The notes: generated from the sequence alone by a model not told the origin. A stretch of DNA of 7,791 nt from Nitrospinota bacterium (GCA_022561525.1 JADFRB010000075.1:1-7791); one strand, 5' to 3'. Shown: positions 1-6,010, counted from the first letter of the stretch. A program made the numbers and translations.

Positions 1-69
1 ATCCTGAGTAAACTGATCAAGTGTGGAGAATCTTCGAAGTGAGGGTTTTAGCATCGCATTCATCTCTTG

Positions 70-239
70 AACCTAGAAACCGCAGTTGGATCACAAAAGT
101 CCGCGCAAGCTCTTGGAGCACCTGGCAAAATAAAAAACTGTCTCATCACCAGGGAGGTGACCACGACTTTTTTTATTTCACCATGCACACCAATATCATC
201 TTACACGGCCGTTTTGCGCCCAACTGCCGTTTCTAGGTT
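70..239. repeat. Inverted repeat pair bounding a 132-bp non-coding segment
   Basis: The left arm (70-88) reads AACCTAGAAACCGCAGTTG. The right arm (221-239) reads CAACTGCCGTTTCTAGGTT, which is its reverse complement with one mismatch in 19. The same core recurs at 3094-3127 and, more degraded, at 4453-4467 and 4588-4608, so this is a dispersed family. The 132-bp interior contains an A/T-rich stretch near 165-180 but no convincing gene. The small open frames across 21-252 have no recognisable domain and cross the repeats. A MITE-like or REP-doublet nature is an inference. Confidence 0.7.
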
Positions 240-267
240 GAGTATACCATAGCGAATTGAAATTGAT

Positions 268-297
268 TTGACCATTCCCTTGGAATAGACCTATCTT
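268..297 (+). promoter_or_regulatory. Candidate sigma70 promoter for the secreted protein gene
   Basis: TTGACC at 268-273 (5 of 6 to the -35 consensus) and TATCTT at 292-297 (4 of 6 to the -10 consensus) are separated by 18 bp. A short palindrome, ATTCC-CTT-GGAAT (274-286), sits in the spacer and could be an operator. Transcription would begin near 304, which argues against a TTG start at 296 and favours the ATG at 362. The call rests on consensus matching only. Confidence 0.35.
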
Positions 298-361
298 GTT
301 ATTTGAGGGAGGTCAAATCCCACGATTTGCCATGGGCCAGCATGTATTCCCTGGAAATCAC

Positions 362-1261
362 ATGAAGAGATTGTTATGGCCGACATTATTTTGCTTTGGA
401 GTCCTGGCCGTTGTGTCGGTCTCAAGCGGCCAAGCCGAAGAGCCTGAAGCAGAACCTCGGTTGCCCCTGGCTTTGGAAGTCTTTTTAAAGAAGCCTCAGA
501 ACCGTCAGTATGAAATCCACATCCATTTGACCAATATCAGCTCTGAAACTTTAACTGTGGATGTGCATGACTTGCCCTGGACTCCTCCGAATGATTCCAA
601 GTGGCTCTTGGCGTTTCGCATGGATGCGCCACGCAGTCCTCTTGCGCAAACCGTTTTTCGTGGGAATTTCGGGTCGCAACGCATTCGGCTTCTTCCTGGT
701 GAGTCGGTGCAGGATAGGTTGGTGTTAAACCATCGGATGCCAACTTTGTTGGATGACATTCAACGTTTCGGTGTTCAGCTTCAGTGGGATTGTCCTCCGC
801 CTTCTTTAAAATTTGTATGCAAAAACGGAGCGCCTCGGACCATTACGATTCCCAAAGAAGATCTTGGGCAACGGGATGTGTATGCCATTGATAATATCGC
901 CTGCCGAAAACAAGAACAGGCCATTGGTCTTGTCAGCATTCCCCAGGACCATGATGTGCTGTTTCTTCTGGCCAGTGAATTCGTGATGACTGATTTGGAA
1001 AAGATGCAAGCCCTGCTCTACCAGGTGGATGACTATGTTCGCCAGTGTCAACCAAGGTGGACCAATAGTTGGGCGGTGAGTTTTTTTACGGAAGAACGGT
1101 TTGCCGGATTTGTCAGTGACATCGAGAACGAGCGCTATTTTGAACAAGGCCTGTGGCAACACGCCAACATTGGGCAATACTCCAGCCAGATTCGGACGCT
1201 ATTCCGATTCCCCTGGATCAGGAAAAAAGCCGATAGTGTCTACCTCTCGGTGTACCGCTGA
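362..1261 (+). CDS. Predicted secreted protein of unknown function
   Basis: This encodes 299 residues that I do not recognise as a named family. The ATG at 362 is chosen because it gives a classic signal peptide: MKRLL, a hydrophobic run up to about residue 20, then a small-residue region (VSSGQA) with likely cleavage before EEPEAEP. In-frame starts at 296 (TTG) and 332 (ATG) would put about 10 to 22 extra residues before the signal. Residues about 30-150 alternate beta-strand-like segments (EIHIHLTNIS, LTVDVHDLPW, IRLLPGESVQ), suggesting an Ig-like beta-sandwich. The last 100 residues look like a separate mixed alpha/beta region rich in aromatic residues. A periplasmic or exported location is likely; the function is unknown. 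The gene stands alone, with non-coding sequence on both sides. The ribosome-binding site is weak (TGGAAA at 352-357). Confidence 0.75.
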   Translation: MKRLLWPTLFCFGVLAVVSVSSGQAEEPEAEPRLPLALEVFLKKPQNRQYEIHIHLTNISSETLTVDVHDLPWTPPNDSKWLLAFRMDAPRSPLAQTVFRGNFGSQRIRLLPGESVQDRLVLNHRMPTLLDDIQRFGVQLQWDCPPPSLKFVCKNGAPRTITIPKEDLGQRDVYAIDNIACRKQEQAIGLVSIPQDHDVLFLLASEFVMTDLEKMQALLYQVDDYVRQCQPRWTNSWAVSFFTEERFAGFVSDIENERYFEQGLWQHANIGQYSSQIRTLFRFPWIRKKADSVYLSVYR

Positions 1262-1335
1262 TTAGAATCAGGGCATGGGTTATGAGTTTTTGACTTCTTT
1301 GTCAGAGGAACGTACAAGAGGATGACCTTATCGCA

Positions 1336-1364
1336 AATCCCCCTAACCCCCTTTTCCAAAGGGG
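1336..1364. repeat. Widespread C-tract/G-tract palindromic intergenic repeat
   Basis: The segment has the form of a short repeat I recall from intergenic regions of many bacterial genomes: a C-rich run, then CCCCTTT (1348-1354), loop TCC, and AAAGGGG (1358-1364). The 7-bp arms are perfect. It ends about 25 bp before the SEC-C gene start, so it lies in that gene's leader. No T-tract follows on either strand, so it is not a canonical intrinsic terminator. Translating its minus strand gives the peptide SPLEKGVRG, a typical false-gene signature of this repeat. Confidence 0.6.
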
Positions 1365-1389
1365 AAATAGGAAATGAATGGAGTGTGGT

Positions 1390-1878
1390 ATGCAGTGTCC
1401 GTGTCAAAGTGGAGTGAAGTATAGTCACTGTTGCGAGCCTCTGATTAAAGGAAAAAAACAGGCAGAGACCGCTGAGCAACTCATGCGAGCCCGGTATACG
1501 GCCTATACGCAAATTCAGATGGATTTTATTGAGCAGACGCATGATCCCAAGACTAGCCAGGACATTGATATGCAGGGGAGTCGGGAATGGGCCCAGACGA
1601 CCAATTGGGATGGGTTAGAAATCATTGAGACCGCCCAGGGTGGTGTGGATGATGAGGTCGGCACAGTCGAATTCAAGGCCACGTTTCTCACCGAAGAAGG
1701 GCCACAAATTCATCATGAGCTGAGTCAATTTCATAAACGGGACGGGGTATGGTATTACTCGGATAGCTCGCAACAAAGCCAACCGTGGTTCGTGCTTCAC
1801 CCAAGGTTGGGCGAAATGATCCCTGCCCCTGTGGAAGTGGGAAGAAGTATAAAAAATGTTGTGGTGTTGGATAAATAA
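1390..1878 (+). CDS. SEC-C motif protein, YchJ/UPF0225 type, C-terminus frameshifted
   Basis: As written, the frame encodes 162 residues. The N-terminus carries a SEC-C metal-binding motif (C3, C5, C14, C15 in CPCQSG...HCC). It is followed by the family's signature helix region ([13 protein letters not shown]) and an NTF2-like middle domain ending near GVWYYSD. YchJ-type proteins normally end with a second SEC-C motif, which is absent from this frame. It is present one frame away at 1803-1871 as [16 protein letters not shown] then KKCC. One extra base around 1767-1779 would join the two halves into a 161-residue protein ending at 1874. The gene is therefore a recent frameshift mutant or contains a sequence error. 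The ATG at 1390 is preferred because the protein then begins MQCPCQSG like its relatives and GGAG lies 6 nt upstream; an ATG at 1378 is possible. SEC-C motifs usually bind zinc; the family's biochemical role is not established. It is probably co-transcribed with the downstream trmL. Confidence 0.85.
   Translation: MQCPCQSGVKYSHCCEPLIKGKKQAETAEQLMRARYTAYTQIQMDFIEQTHDPKTSQDIDMQGSREWAQTTNWDGLEIIETAQGGVDDEVGTVEFKATFLTEEGPQIHHELSQFHKRDGVWYYSDSSQQSQPWFVLHPRLGEMIPAPVEVGRSIKNVVVLDK
1767..1779 (+). other. Inferred frameshift position in the SEC-C protein gene
   Basis: Upstream of here the family-like sequence is in the frame starting at 1390. Downstream, [19 protein letters not shown] is in the -1 frame, which first becomes open at 1767 after a TAG at 1764-1766. 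Adding one A to the AAA run at 1775-1777 gives the continuous sequence [19 protein letters not shown]. No X-XXY-YYZ slippery heptamer is in register here, so programmed frameshifting is unlikely. Confidence 0.8.
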
Positions 1879-1908
1879 GGGAACAGCCTATCGTAGTGAT
1901 GCCTGTTG

Positions 1909-2373
1909 ATGCTGGATATCGTTCTCTATCAACCGGAAATTCCTCAGAACGCCGGGAATATCATTCGGCTGTGCGCGAATACCGGTTTCCCACTGCATTT
2001 GATTCGCCCCTTGGGTTTTAAAATCGATGACCGAAAGGCTCGGCGTGCAGGGTTGGATTATCATGAGTTAGCCAACATGTCCGTTCATGCTAACCTTGAA
2101 GCCTATCTCGATGAGAGAAAACCCGCCCGAGTATTTGCGATTACCACCAAAGGCCAAACCCAGTATCACGAGGTTTCTTTCGCACGAGGTGATGCTCTGT
2201 TTTTTGGCCCAGAAACCAGAGGCCTTCCAGCCGACTTTTTAGCCAACTTGCCATCAACCCATCGCTTGCGCATTCCTATGAAACCCAATAGCCGTAGTCT
2301 GAATTTGAACAACGCGGTCGCCGTCATTGCCTATGAAGCCTGGCGGCAGCTTCAATTTTCTGGCTCCCAATAA
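1909..2373 (+). CDS. trmL: tRNA (cytidine/uridine-34 2'-O)-methyltransferase TrmL
   Basis: This encodes a 154-residue SPOUT-class (SpoU/TrmH) methyltransferase, the usual length for TrmL (YibK). The family uses S-adenosylmethionine to methylate the 2'-OH of the wobble nucleotide 34 in certain leucine tRNAs; it is cytosolic and works as a dimer. The sequence runs co-linearly with E. coli YibK. It has [20 protein letters not shown] near the N-terminus (motif 1, residues about 14-20), FGPETRGLP at residues 99-107 (motif 2) and [19 protein letters not shown] at 121-139 (motif 3, forming the trefoil knot that binds the cofactor). The ATG at 1909 matches the family N-terminus [10 protein letters not shown]; a TTG lies one codon upstream. 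No strong ribosome-binding site is seen, which fits translation coupled to the SEC-C gene about 30 bp upstream. Confidence 0.95.
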   Translation: MLDIVLYQPEIPQNAGNIIRLCANTGFPLHLIRPLGFKIDDRKARRAGLDYHELANMSVHANLEAYLDERKPARVFAITTKGQTQYHEVSFARGDALFFGPETRGLPADFLANLPSTHRLRIPMKPNSRSLNLNNAVAVIAYEAWRQLQFSGSQ

Positions 2374-2626
2374 AGATATTACGCTGATACTCTCCTTTTT
2401 TTCATGCCCGGGTGGCCGTCAGAGGGCGATAGGAATCTGCTAGGAATTTTTCTTCTCTCTTATCCAATGTATCAATATTTGGATCTTTCCTCTCGCAACC
2501 ACAGTCAAAATTTCTATGACCTTCGTTGCCACGTCGAACGGAGTGGCAAGACCTGCTCGTTGACGTACTCGGTCATTCGGGTATGTGCAGATGCCTATCA
2601 GTCTGTGTGTCATAATTGTTCCCACC
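2374..2626. other. Non-coding gap between convergent genes, with one hairpin
   Basis: This gap separates trmL from the convergent zinc-ribbon gene. It contains a perfect 7-bp inverted repeat, TTGCCAC (2526-2532) and GTGGCAA (2543-2549), around a 10-nt loop. A T-run occurs at 2395-2401, but no stable stem directly precedes it. Short open frames cross the gap on both strands; none shows a domain, a good ribosome-binding site or family-like sequence. Confidence 0.45.
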
Positions 2627-2944
2627 CTAATGAATTTTGAAGACATCGTCGTGTAACAATTTCTTCGTGGCTTGCCTGATGGATCGACTCGCTTCCGACT
2701 CCGTCGTGATTCGGTCATGATCCTGTGGCCGCCATCCACAATTCACGCACCGAATTTCTGGAAGAGTCCCTAAGTCTTGCAATTGGATCATCACCAATCC
2801 TTGACATTTTGGGCACCGAAGGAAGGAGCCAAACAGCATCATGGCTGGCGATGGTCCAAGTTGGAAACGGGCTGACAGTTTGTTCGCGGCTGCTGTGGGT
2901 TTCACCCAAGGTTTTCGTGAAGGCGAGAAAGGATAATGACTCAT
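2627..2944 (-). CDS. Small zinc-ribbon protein of unknown function
   Basis: This encodes 105 residues. Two CxxC knuckles, LRCPKCQG (C44, C47) and IRCVNCGW (C66, C69), are 18 residues apart and form a treble-clef or rubredoxin-like zinc ribbon. The N-terminal 40 residues are basic and proline-rich. The C-terminal tail is polar (TTESEASRS) with no recognised domain. The start is the ATG at 2944, with a GAGG ribosome-binding sequence at 2952-2955 (minus strand) at an ideal 7-nt spacing. A GTG at 2950 overlaps that site and is less likely. A start at 2842 or 2839, just before the ribbon, has no such site. Similar short ribbon proteins act in nucleic-acid or protein binding, but no specific function can be given. 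It converges on trmL and stands alone. Confidence 0.65.
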   Translation of the reverse strand: MSHYPFSPSRKPWVKPTAAANKLSARFQLGPSPAMMLFGSFLRCPKCQGLVMIQLQDLGTLPEIRCVNCGWRPQDHDRITTESEASRSIRQATKKLLHDDVFKIH

Positions 2945-3001
2945 AAGCACACCTCATAGGTTGTTGAGGACGCACTTGTTGTCTTGAATGTTCTAGCTAG
3001 C

Positions 3002-3031
3002 AGTATAATAAATGTAACAGGAATACGGTAA
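3002..3031 (-). promoter_or_regulatory. Weak candidate promoter for the zinc-ribbon gene
   Basis: On the minus strand TATACT (3007-3002) lies 18 bp downstream of TTACCG (3031-3026), a poor -35 match. It is about 57 bp upstream of the ATG at 2944. On the plus strand the same spot reads a perfect TATAAT (3004-3009) with TTGTCT at 2979-2984, an over-long 19-bp spacer. The direction is therefore uncertain. Confidence 0.3.
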
Positions 3032-3042
3032 GAAGATAATCC

Positions 3043-3074
3043 GGTAAAGCCCCGAGATTGGGGTGAAAGATACC
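3043..3074. other. Potential RNA stem-loop
   Basis: GGTA (3043-3046) pairs with TACC (3071-3074). Inside this, CCCC (3050-3053) pairs with GGGG (3060-3063) around a 6-nt loop. A second GGGG at 3079-3082 could compete for the same CCCC. It lies in the roughly 290-bp gap upstream of the zinc-ribbon gene (minus strand) and could be part of that gene's leader or of a plus-strand transcript. I could not match it to a known riboswitch class. Confidence 0.3.
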
Positions 3075-3093
3075 TGTAGGGGATGCCATTTAT

Positions 3094-3127
3094 CCTAGAA
3101 ACGACTGTTAACTGCCGTTTCTAGGTT
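3094..3127. repeat. Near-perfect palindrome built from the dispersed repeat
   Basis: The arms CCTAGAAACGACTGTT (3094-3109) and AACTGCCGTTTCTAGG (3110-3125) are inverted copies with two mismatches in 16 and no spacer; the outer 10 bp are perfect. The right arm equals the copy at 221-239 over AACTGCCGTTTCTAGGTT. Flanking segments GCCATTTA (3085-3092) and CAGTTAAGGTAAATGGC (3172-3188) add longer-range complementarity. Confidence 0.75.
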
Positions 3128-3236
3128 TAAAGATCAACCTTGGATAAGAGTCGCAACGTGAAGAGAAAGTGCAGTTAAGGTAAATGGCTGTAAACCGTTT
3201 TGGTTCGCCCCCTAGGATTCCTTTGTGAAATTTCCA

Positions 3237-4415
3237 TTATCGGTTTGGGTCAGATTCTTCGTCTTGGGCGACGTGACCTCGTAAGGATTTTTCAGTGATC
3301 TGGGTTTGGATTTCCCACGCGATAACCCGGGCGAGTTGCTGAATTGATAACGCTCCCATGGGGAGGCCGTTCATTTCTACATATAAATTTTCTTCTGGCT
3401 CCATGGCACGATGATAGTTCACTAAGACCTTGGCCGGTTGGATCAGTTTTTCTTTTACTCCTACCTTTACGGCGTTATCTTTGGGCACGATGCGCGTCCG
3501 AGTGGTCCAATCGCGGTCATCAATTTTTGCCATCATGACCTGCCAGACTTTGCCATTGAGTAAGCTTCGCACGGCCTTGGGGGTGTGCTTCCCAAAATAG
3601 GGTTCCTTGACAATGAGCTGAAGGGCCTCTCGAACCAGAATATCATAGCGCTTTGCGGTCGAATCCGATTGTGTGGGATCTATCAATGTTGTTGTTCCTA
3701 TTTCGTAGTACGGTTGATTGATCAGACTTCCATAGGCATCCACCGTTTGAATGTAGTTCTCTAGTAATGCTTGAAGCGATTCTGTTCGTTCCACTTGTGA
3801 CATTTTTTGTATTTCACTGTTGGTGGAGATCAGCGCATTTTTACTATCGCGTGTAACCCAGCCTCCCTTTCGCTTGGGTTTGGTTGAAGCCTTACTGATG
3901 ACCCATTGGAATTCTTTGGCCAATCGCAGAGCGAGTGCGTCAGGGTGATTGAGATATCCGTCTTGTTCAAGCCTTGAGGCATTGATGAGAAGCTTGACCT
4001 TTCCCTTGTGTTTCGTCCTGGCGACGAGAAAGGGAAACTCTTTGCCATCTCGATTCAATACTCTTGGCTCGATCACGACTCGTTCGAGCATGTTCTTGGT
4101 TACGGCTTGATCAAAGCGCTTGTATTGGGACCGGTGTTGAACAAGTTTCGTAAAGGCCTGAACGATGGTATCGAGGGCAGCCCTGCCTAAGGCTTGGTCA
4201 AATTTTCCACCTTCGCTTTTCCCTGACTCCAGGAATACTCGAAACGAGACCCCAGGAATTGGATGCCCATTGAGTCGTTGGGCTTCTTTACTCAAGGCGA
4301 AAGGGACGGCGAATATTATGACGCACCACAATGCTACGGAGAGTCTGAAGATTTTTTTTCTCACTGAGAGGGTTGGTGTCTTTGGCATGAAGTCATACAC
4401 TTTCGTTTCCTTCAT
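3237..4415 (-). CDS. Predicted exported hypothetical protein
   Basis: This encodes 392 residues from the ATG at 4415, or 383 from the ATG at 4388. The N-terminus carries basic residues (RKK) followed by a hydrophobic segment (LSVALWCVIIFAVPFAL), a signal peptide or single membrane anchor. The remainder is soluble-looking, rich in lysine and glutamine, with helical stretches such as ALDTIVQAFTKLVQHRSQ and LQALLENYIQTVDAY. No catalytic motif or named domain is recognised. The frame stays open upstream to 4580, but that part (starting MLREPQHNTG) is read from the REP-like mosaic and places about 55 residues before the signal, so it is excluded. Neither start has a strong ribosome-binding site. 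The gene stands alone between two repeat-filled gaps, with no clear terminator after the stop. A periplasmic or envelope location is inferred; the role is unknown. Confidence 0.75.
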   Translation of the reverse strand: MKETKVYDFMPKTPTLSVRKKIFRLSVALWCVIIFAVPFALSKEAQRLNGHPIPGVSFRVFLESGKSEGGKFDQALGRAALDTIVQAFTKLVQHRSQYKRFDQAVTKNMLERVVIEPRVLNRDGKEFPFLVARTKHKGKVKLLINASRLEQDGYLNHPDALALRLAKEFQWVISKASTKPKRKGGWVTRDSKNALISTNSEIQKMSQVERTESLQALLENYIQTVDAYGSLINQPYYEIGTTTLIDPTQSDSTAKRYDILVREALQLIVKEPYFGKHTPKAVRSLLNGKVWQVMMAKIDDRDWTTRTRIVPKDNAVKVGVKEKLIQPAKVLVNYHRAMEPEENLYVEMNGLPMGALSIQQLARVIAWEIQTQITEKSLRGHVAQDEESDPNR

Positions 4416-4452
4416 TTTACACCGCTCAAACGAATGGTTGCACATTTTTCCC

Positions 4453-4608
4453 AAAAACGGCAGTTGGAAATCTTGGAACCCTTCGACTGCCGTGGGAGCC
4501 GCGGCGCTTAGGGCGAACGGACTCTCACCCCACGGGTGATGGCTACGGTACCCCGTATTATGCTGAGGCTCTCGAAGCATGAACGGGCAACTGCTGTTTT
4601 AGGATTAA
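4453..4608. repeat. REP-like mosaic bounded by degenerate repeat copies
   Basis: Four nested parts are visible. Outer arms AAAAACGGCAGTTGG (4453-4467) and CAACTGCTGTTTTAGGATTAA (4588-4608) are degraded inverted copies of the core repeat. Between them, CCCTTCGACTGCCG... to GGGCGAACGG (4479-4520) and CCCGTATTATGCT (4552-4564) paired with AGCATGAACGGG (4576-4587) resemble common bacterial REP sequences ending in GAACGG. A perfect 6-bp hairpin TCACCC-CAC-GGGTGA lies at 4525-4539, and TACGG-TACC-CCGTA at 4544-4557. The mosaic lies just upstream of the exported protein gene. Confidence 0.7.
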
Positions 4609-4872
4609 CAAGGCATTTTTTTGGGAGGTGTCGCTTCTATTTCCAAAGATGGTTCCATGGTGAGCGTTTGGTGAAAGCAGGAACGGGGCGAAGGCTAAAT
4701 GTTATCAAGAGGACAGAAAGAGGGTGGAGCCGTGTTTTCCGGACAGAGCCCATGTTCATTGATAGCAATTTGAAAACGGATGGATCGGCACCACAGCGGA
4801 GGTTTTGTCCTCCCCTATGGTGCCTCCGTTTACAAATTTCGCATCACGTCTGTTGCGAGAGTCGGTGGTCGT
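4609..4872. other. Non-coding gap downstream of the split response regulator
   Basis: Apart from the hairpin at 4787-4824, I see no gene, promoter or repeat that I can support here. Plus-strand open frames across 4536-5061 run antisense into the regulator gene and show no domain. Confidence 0.4.
4787..4824 (-). terminator. Two-part hairpin after the response regulator, possible terminator
   Basis: The outer stem GGCACC (4787-4792) with GGTGCC (4819-4824) encloses an inner stem GGAGG (4798-4802) with CCTCC (4809-4813) and a 6-nt loop. It lies about 50 bp beyond the stop of the - strand gene. No uninterrupted T-run follows on the minus strand, so intrinsic termination is uncertain; it may instead be a 3'-end protecting structure. 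Confidence 0.35.
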
Positions 4873-5673
4873 TTAGAGCTTGGCGATTTCCCGATGATCC
4901 ATGGCCTGGATGATCATGGTGTTGATCTTATCTTCTTGCACCGGTTTGACCAGATAATCGAAGATCAATCCTGCCTTCATCAGGTTGGAGACTTTCTCCG
5001 TTTGCAACACATGATTCTGCATCTGAGATTCGTACTGCGCTACATTCCAGAGAAGCTTTGATGCAGCGCCGCCAAGAATTTCGGCTTTATCACTCTTATG
5101 TTTCTCAATAACCTGAGGCATGTCCGAGTTGCCGGTGACGTCCACAATTAGATTCACACCGTCTTGCGCAATGAGGTCTGTGATATTGTCCCAAACGGGG
5201 ACTCCAAGTTGACGGGCACGGATTAATCCAGGTGAAGACGAGACTTTGTCGGCGATGCCCACAATTTTGACATCAGGGAGGTGGCTCAACAGGTCAAGGA
5301 ATGCAGTGCCACCTTTTCCTGCGCCCAGAATGACCACTTTTGTTTGTTCCTGAGTGGGCGGCTTGTTTTCTTCTAACCCCGTGAGCGCGATTACCGACAC
5401 GCGGGGATACTGCTTTTTGAGGAAGTTGATAGCCTCCATTCCTGTGGGTTTGTCGATATCCGTGATCACGACATCAACGACCAGGGGATTTTCCCCGGAA
5501 CCGATTGTTTCGATGGCCTTCGCTCCATCGTCTACTTCAAGGACGTCGTATCCCGCTTTTTGAAGGAGCTGACAGACTCCACTCCGGACAGCGGGATCAT
5601 CTTCTACCACCATCACACACCCATTCGTTGATTCGTTCGATCCAAAAAAAGACGCTGACTTCGGACCTGCCAT
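4873..5673 (-). CDS. Response regulator with Rossmann-like domain inserted in the receiver
   Basis: This encodes 266 residues with no DNA-binding output domain. Residues 19-99 form a receiver (REC) domain up to strand beta-4: acidic pocket E24-D25-D26, predicted phospho-acceptor D72 in VVITDIDKP, and conserved T98 in VIALTG. The rest of the receiver resumes only near residue 221, with helix 4 (KVSNLMKAG), beta-5 (FDYLVKP, invariant K243) and helix 5 ending in MDHREIAKL. In between, residues about 111-215 read as a Rossmann unit: VVILGAGKGG (GxGxxG at 117-122), second strand VKIVGIADK, then IVDVTGNSD and ILGGAASKLLWNVA. This resembles NAD(P)-binding modules of the homoserine dehydrogenase or Gfo/Idh kind without a catalytic domain. 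The start at 5673 is fixed by AAGGAGGTG, 4 nt upstream. A role combining phosphorelay with redox or dinucleotide sensing is inferred. No histidine kinase lies in the window. Confidence 0.85.
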   Translation of the reverse strand: MAGPKSASFFGSNESTNGCVMVVEDDPAVRSGVCQLLQKAGYDVLEVDDGAKAIETIGSGENPLVVDVVITDIDKPTGMEAINFLKKQYPRVSVIALTGLEENKPPTQEQTKVVILGAGKGGTAFLDLLSHLPDVKIVGIADKVSSSPGLIRARQLGVPVWDNITDLIAQDGVNLIVDVTGNSDMPQVIEKHKSDKAEILGGAASKLLWNVAQYESQMQNHVLQTEKVSNLMKAGLIFDYLVKPVQEDKINTMIIQAMDHREIAKL

Positions 5674-5677
5674 TGAA

Positions 5678-5686
5678 CACCTCCTT
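5678..5686 (-). promoter_or_regulatory. Strong ribosome-binding site
   Basis: On the minus strand this reads AAGGAGGTG, a full complement to the 16S rRNA tail, ending 4 nt before the ATG at 5673. It is the best ribosome-binding site in the window, suggests high translation and fixes the regulator's start. Confidence 0.85.
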
Positions 5687-5708
5687 GAAAGGAAAAAGAT
5701 GGCTATTT

Positions 5709-5784
5709 ATTGTAGGGTTTACCCACCCTATCAGAATTACACTCATATCCCCAAAGGGGATTCGTGTATACGATTATCGTAGAC
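5709..5784 (-). promoter_or_regulatory. Palindrome-rich control region upstream of the response regulator
   Basis: Three inverted repeats lie 40-111 bp before the start codon. These are TAGGGT (5713-5718) with ACCCTA (5725-5730), ATCCCC-AAA-GGGGAT (5747-5761, perfect) and TACGAT-T-ATCGTA (5769-5781, perfect, extended by two further pairs to 5766-5784 with one mismatch). A possible -10, TACAAT on the minus strand, lies at 5714-5709 without a good -35. These may be operators; which protein binds them is unknown. Confidence 0.4.
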
Positions 5785-5880
5785 TGAGCTGAGCGTTTGA
5801 CCTTGGAAGCCTTTTCTGCGTGTTTTCACTTCCTTTTTCCCAGGGTTTTGATGGAGCCGGATATTCGTGGTGACGTAGGG

Positions 5881-5922
5881 AAAACAAAAAAGCCCTTCCA
5901 GTCATGACGACCAAAAAGGCTT
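5881..5922 (-). terminator. Intrinsic terminator of the membrane-anchored protein gene
   Basis: On the minus strand AAGCCTTTTTGGT (5922-5910) pairs with ACTGGAAGGGCTT (5902-5890) over 13 consecutive pairs, including G-U wobbles, around a 7-nt loop. A T-rich tail follows directly (TTTTTGTTTT, 5890-5881). It serves transcripts from the 6193-7449 gene and lies about 270 bp beyond its stop. It also insulates the regulator gene downstream. Confidence 0.85.
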
Positions 5923-6010
5923 GGCTCTGTTTCTACACCCTAGGGAATGGATGTAAGGACGTTACCCCCATCAGCTACCCCGTAATTTAATGTAATAGAA
6001 AAATCATAGG

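Noticed and set aside
296..361. Upstream in-frame starts (TTG at 296, ATG at 332) for the secreted protein
   Set aside because: They add residues before a clear signal peptide, and the TTG overlaps the candidate -10 element. GAGGGAGGT at 305-313 is 18 nt from the ATG at 332, too far to serve it.
1767..1779. Programmed -1 ribosomal frameshift in the SEC-C gene
   Set aside because: There is no slippery heptamer in register, and other YchJ-type proteins carry both motifs in a single frame.
2404..2739. Small open frames on both strands in the gap after trmL
   Set aside because: They have no domain and no ribosome-binding site, and they overlap a hairpin and the better-supported zinc-ribbon gene.
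3041..3095. Cyclic-di-GMP (GEMM) riboswitch
   Set aside because: Only a short GGTAAAGCC-like resemblance is present. The conserved GEMM core and its tetraloop-receptor arrangement are absent.
4416..4580. N-terminal extension of the exported protein to 4580
   Set aside because: The added residues are translated REP-like repeats and would bury the signal peptide.
4536..5061. Two plus-strand open frames antisense to the response regulator
   Set aside because: The opposite strand encodes a clear receiver protein with a strong ribosome-binding site. These frames show no domain.
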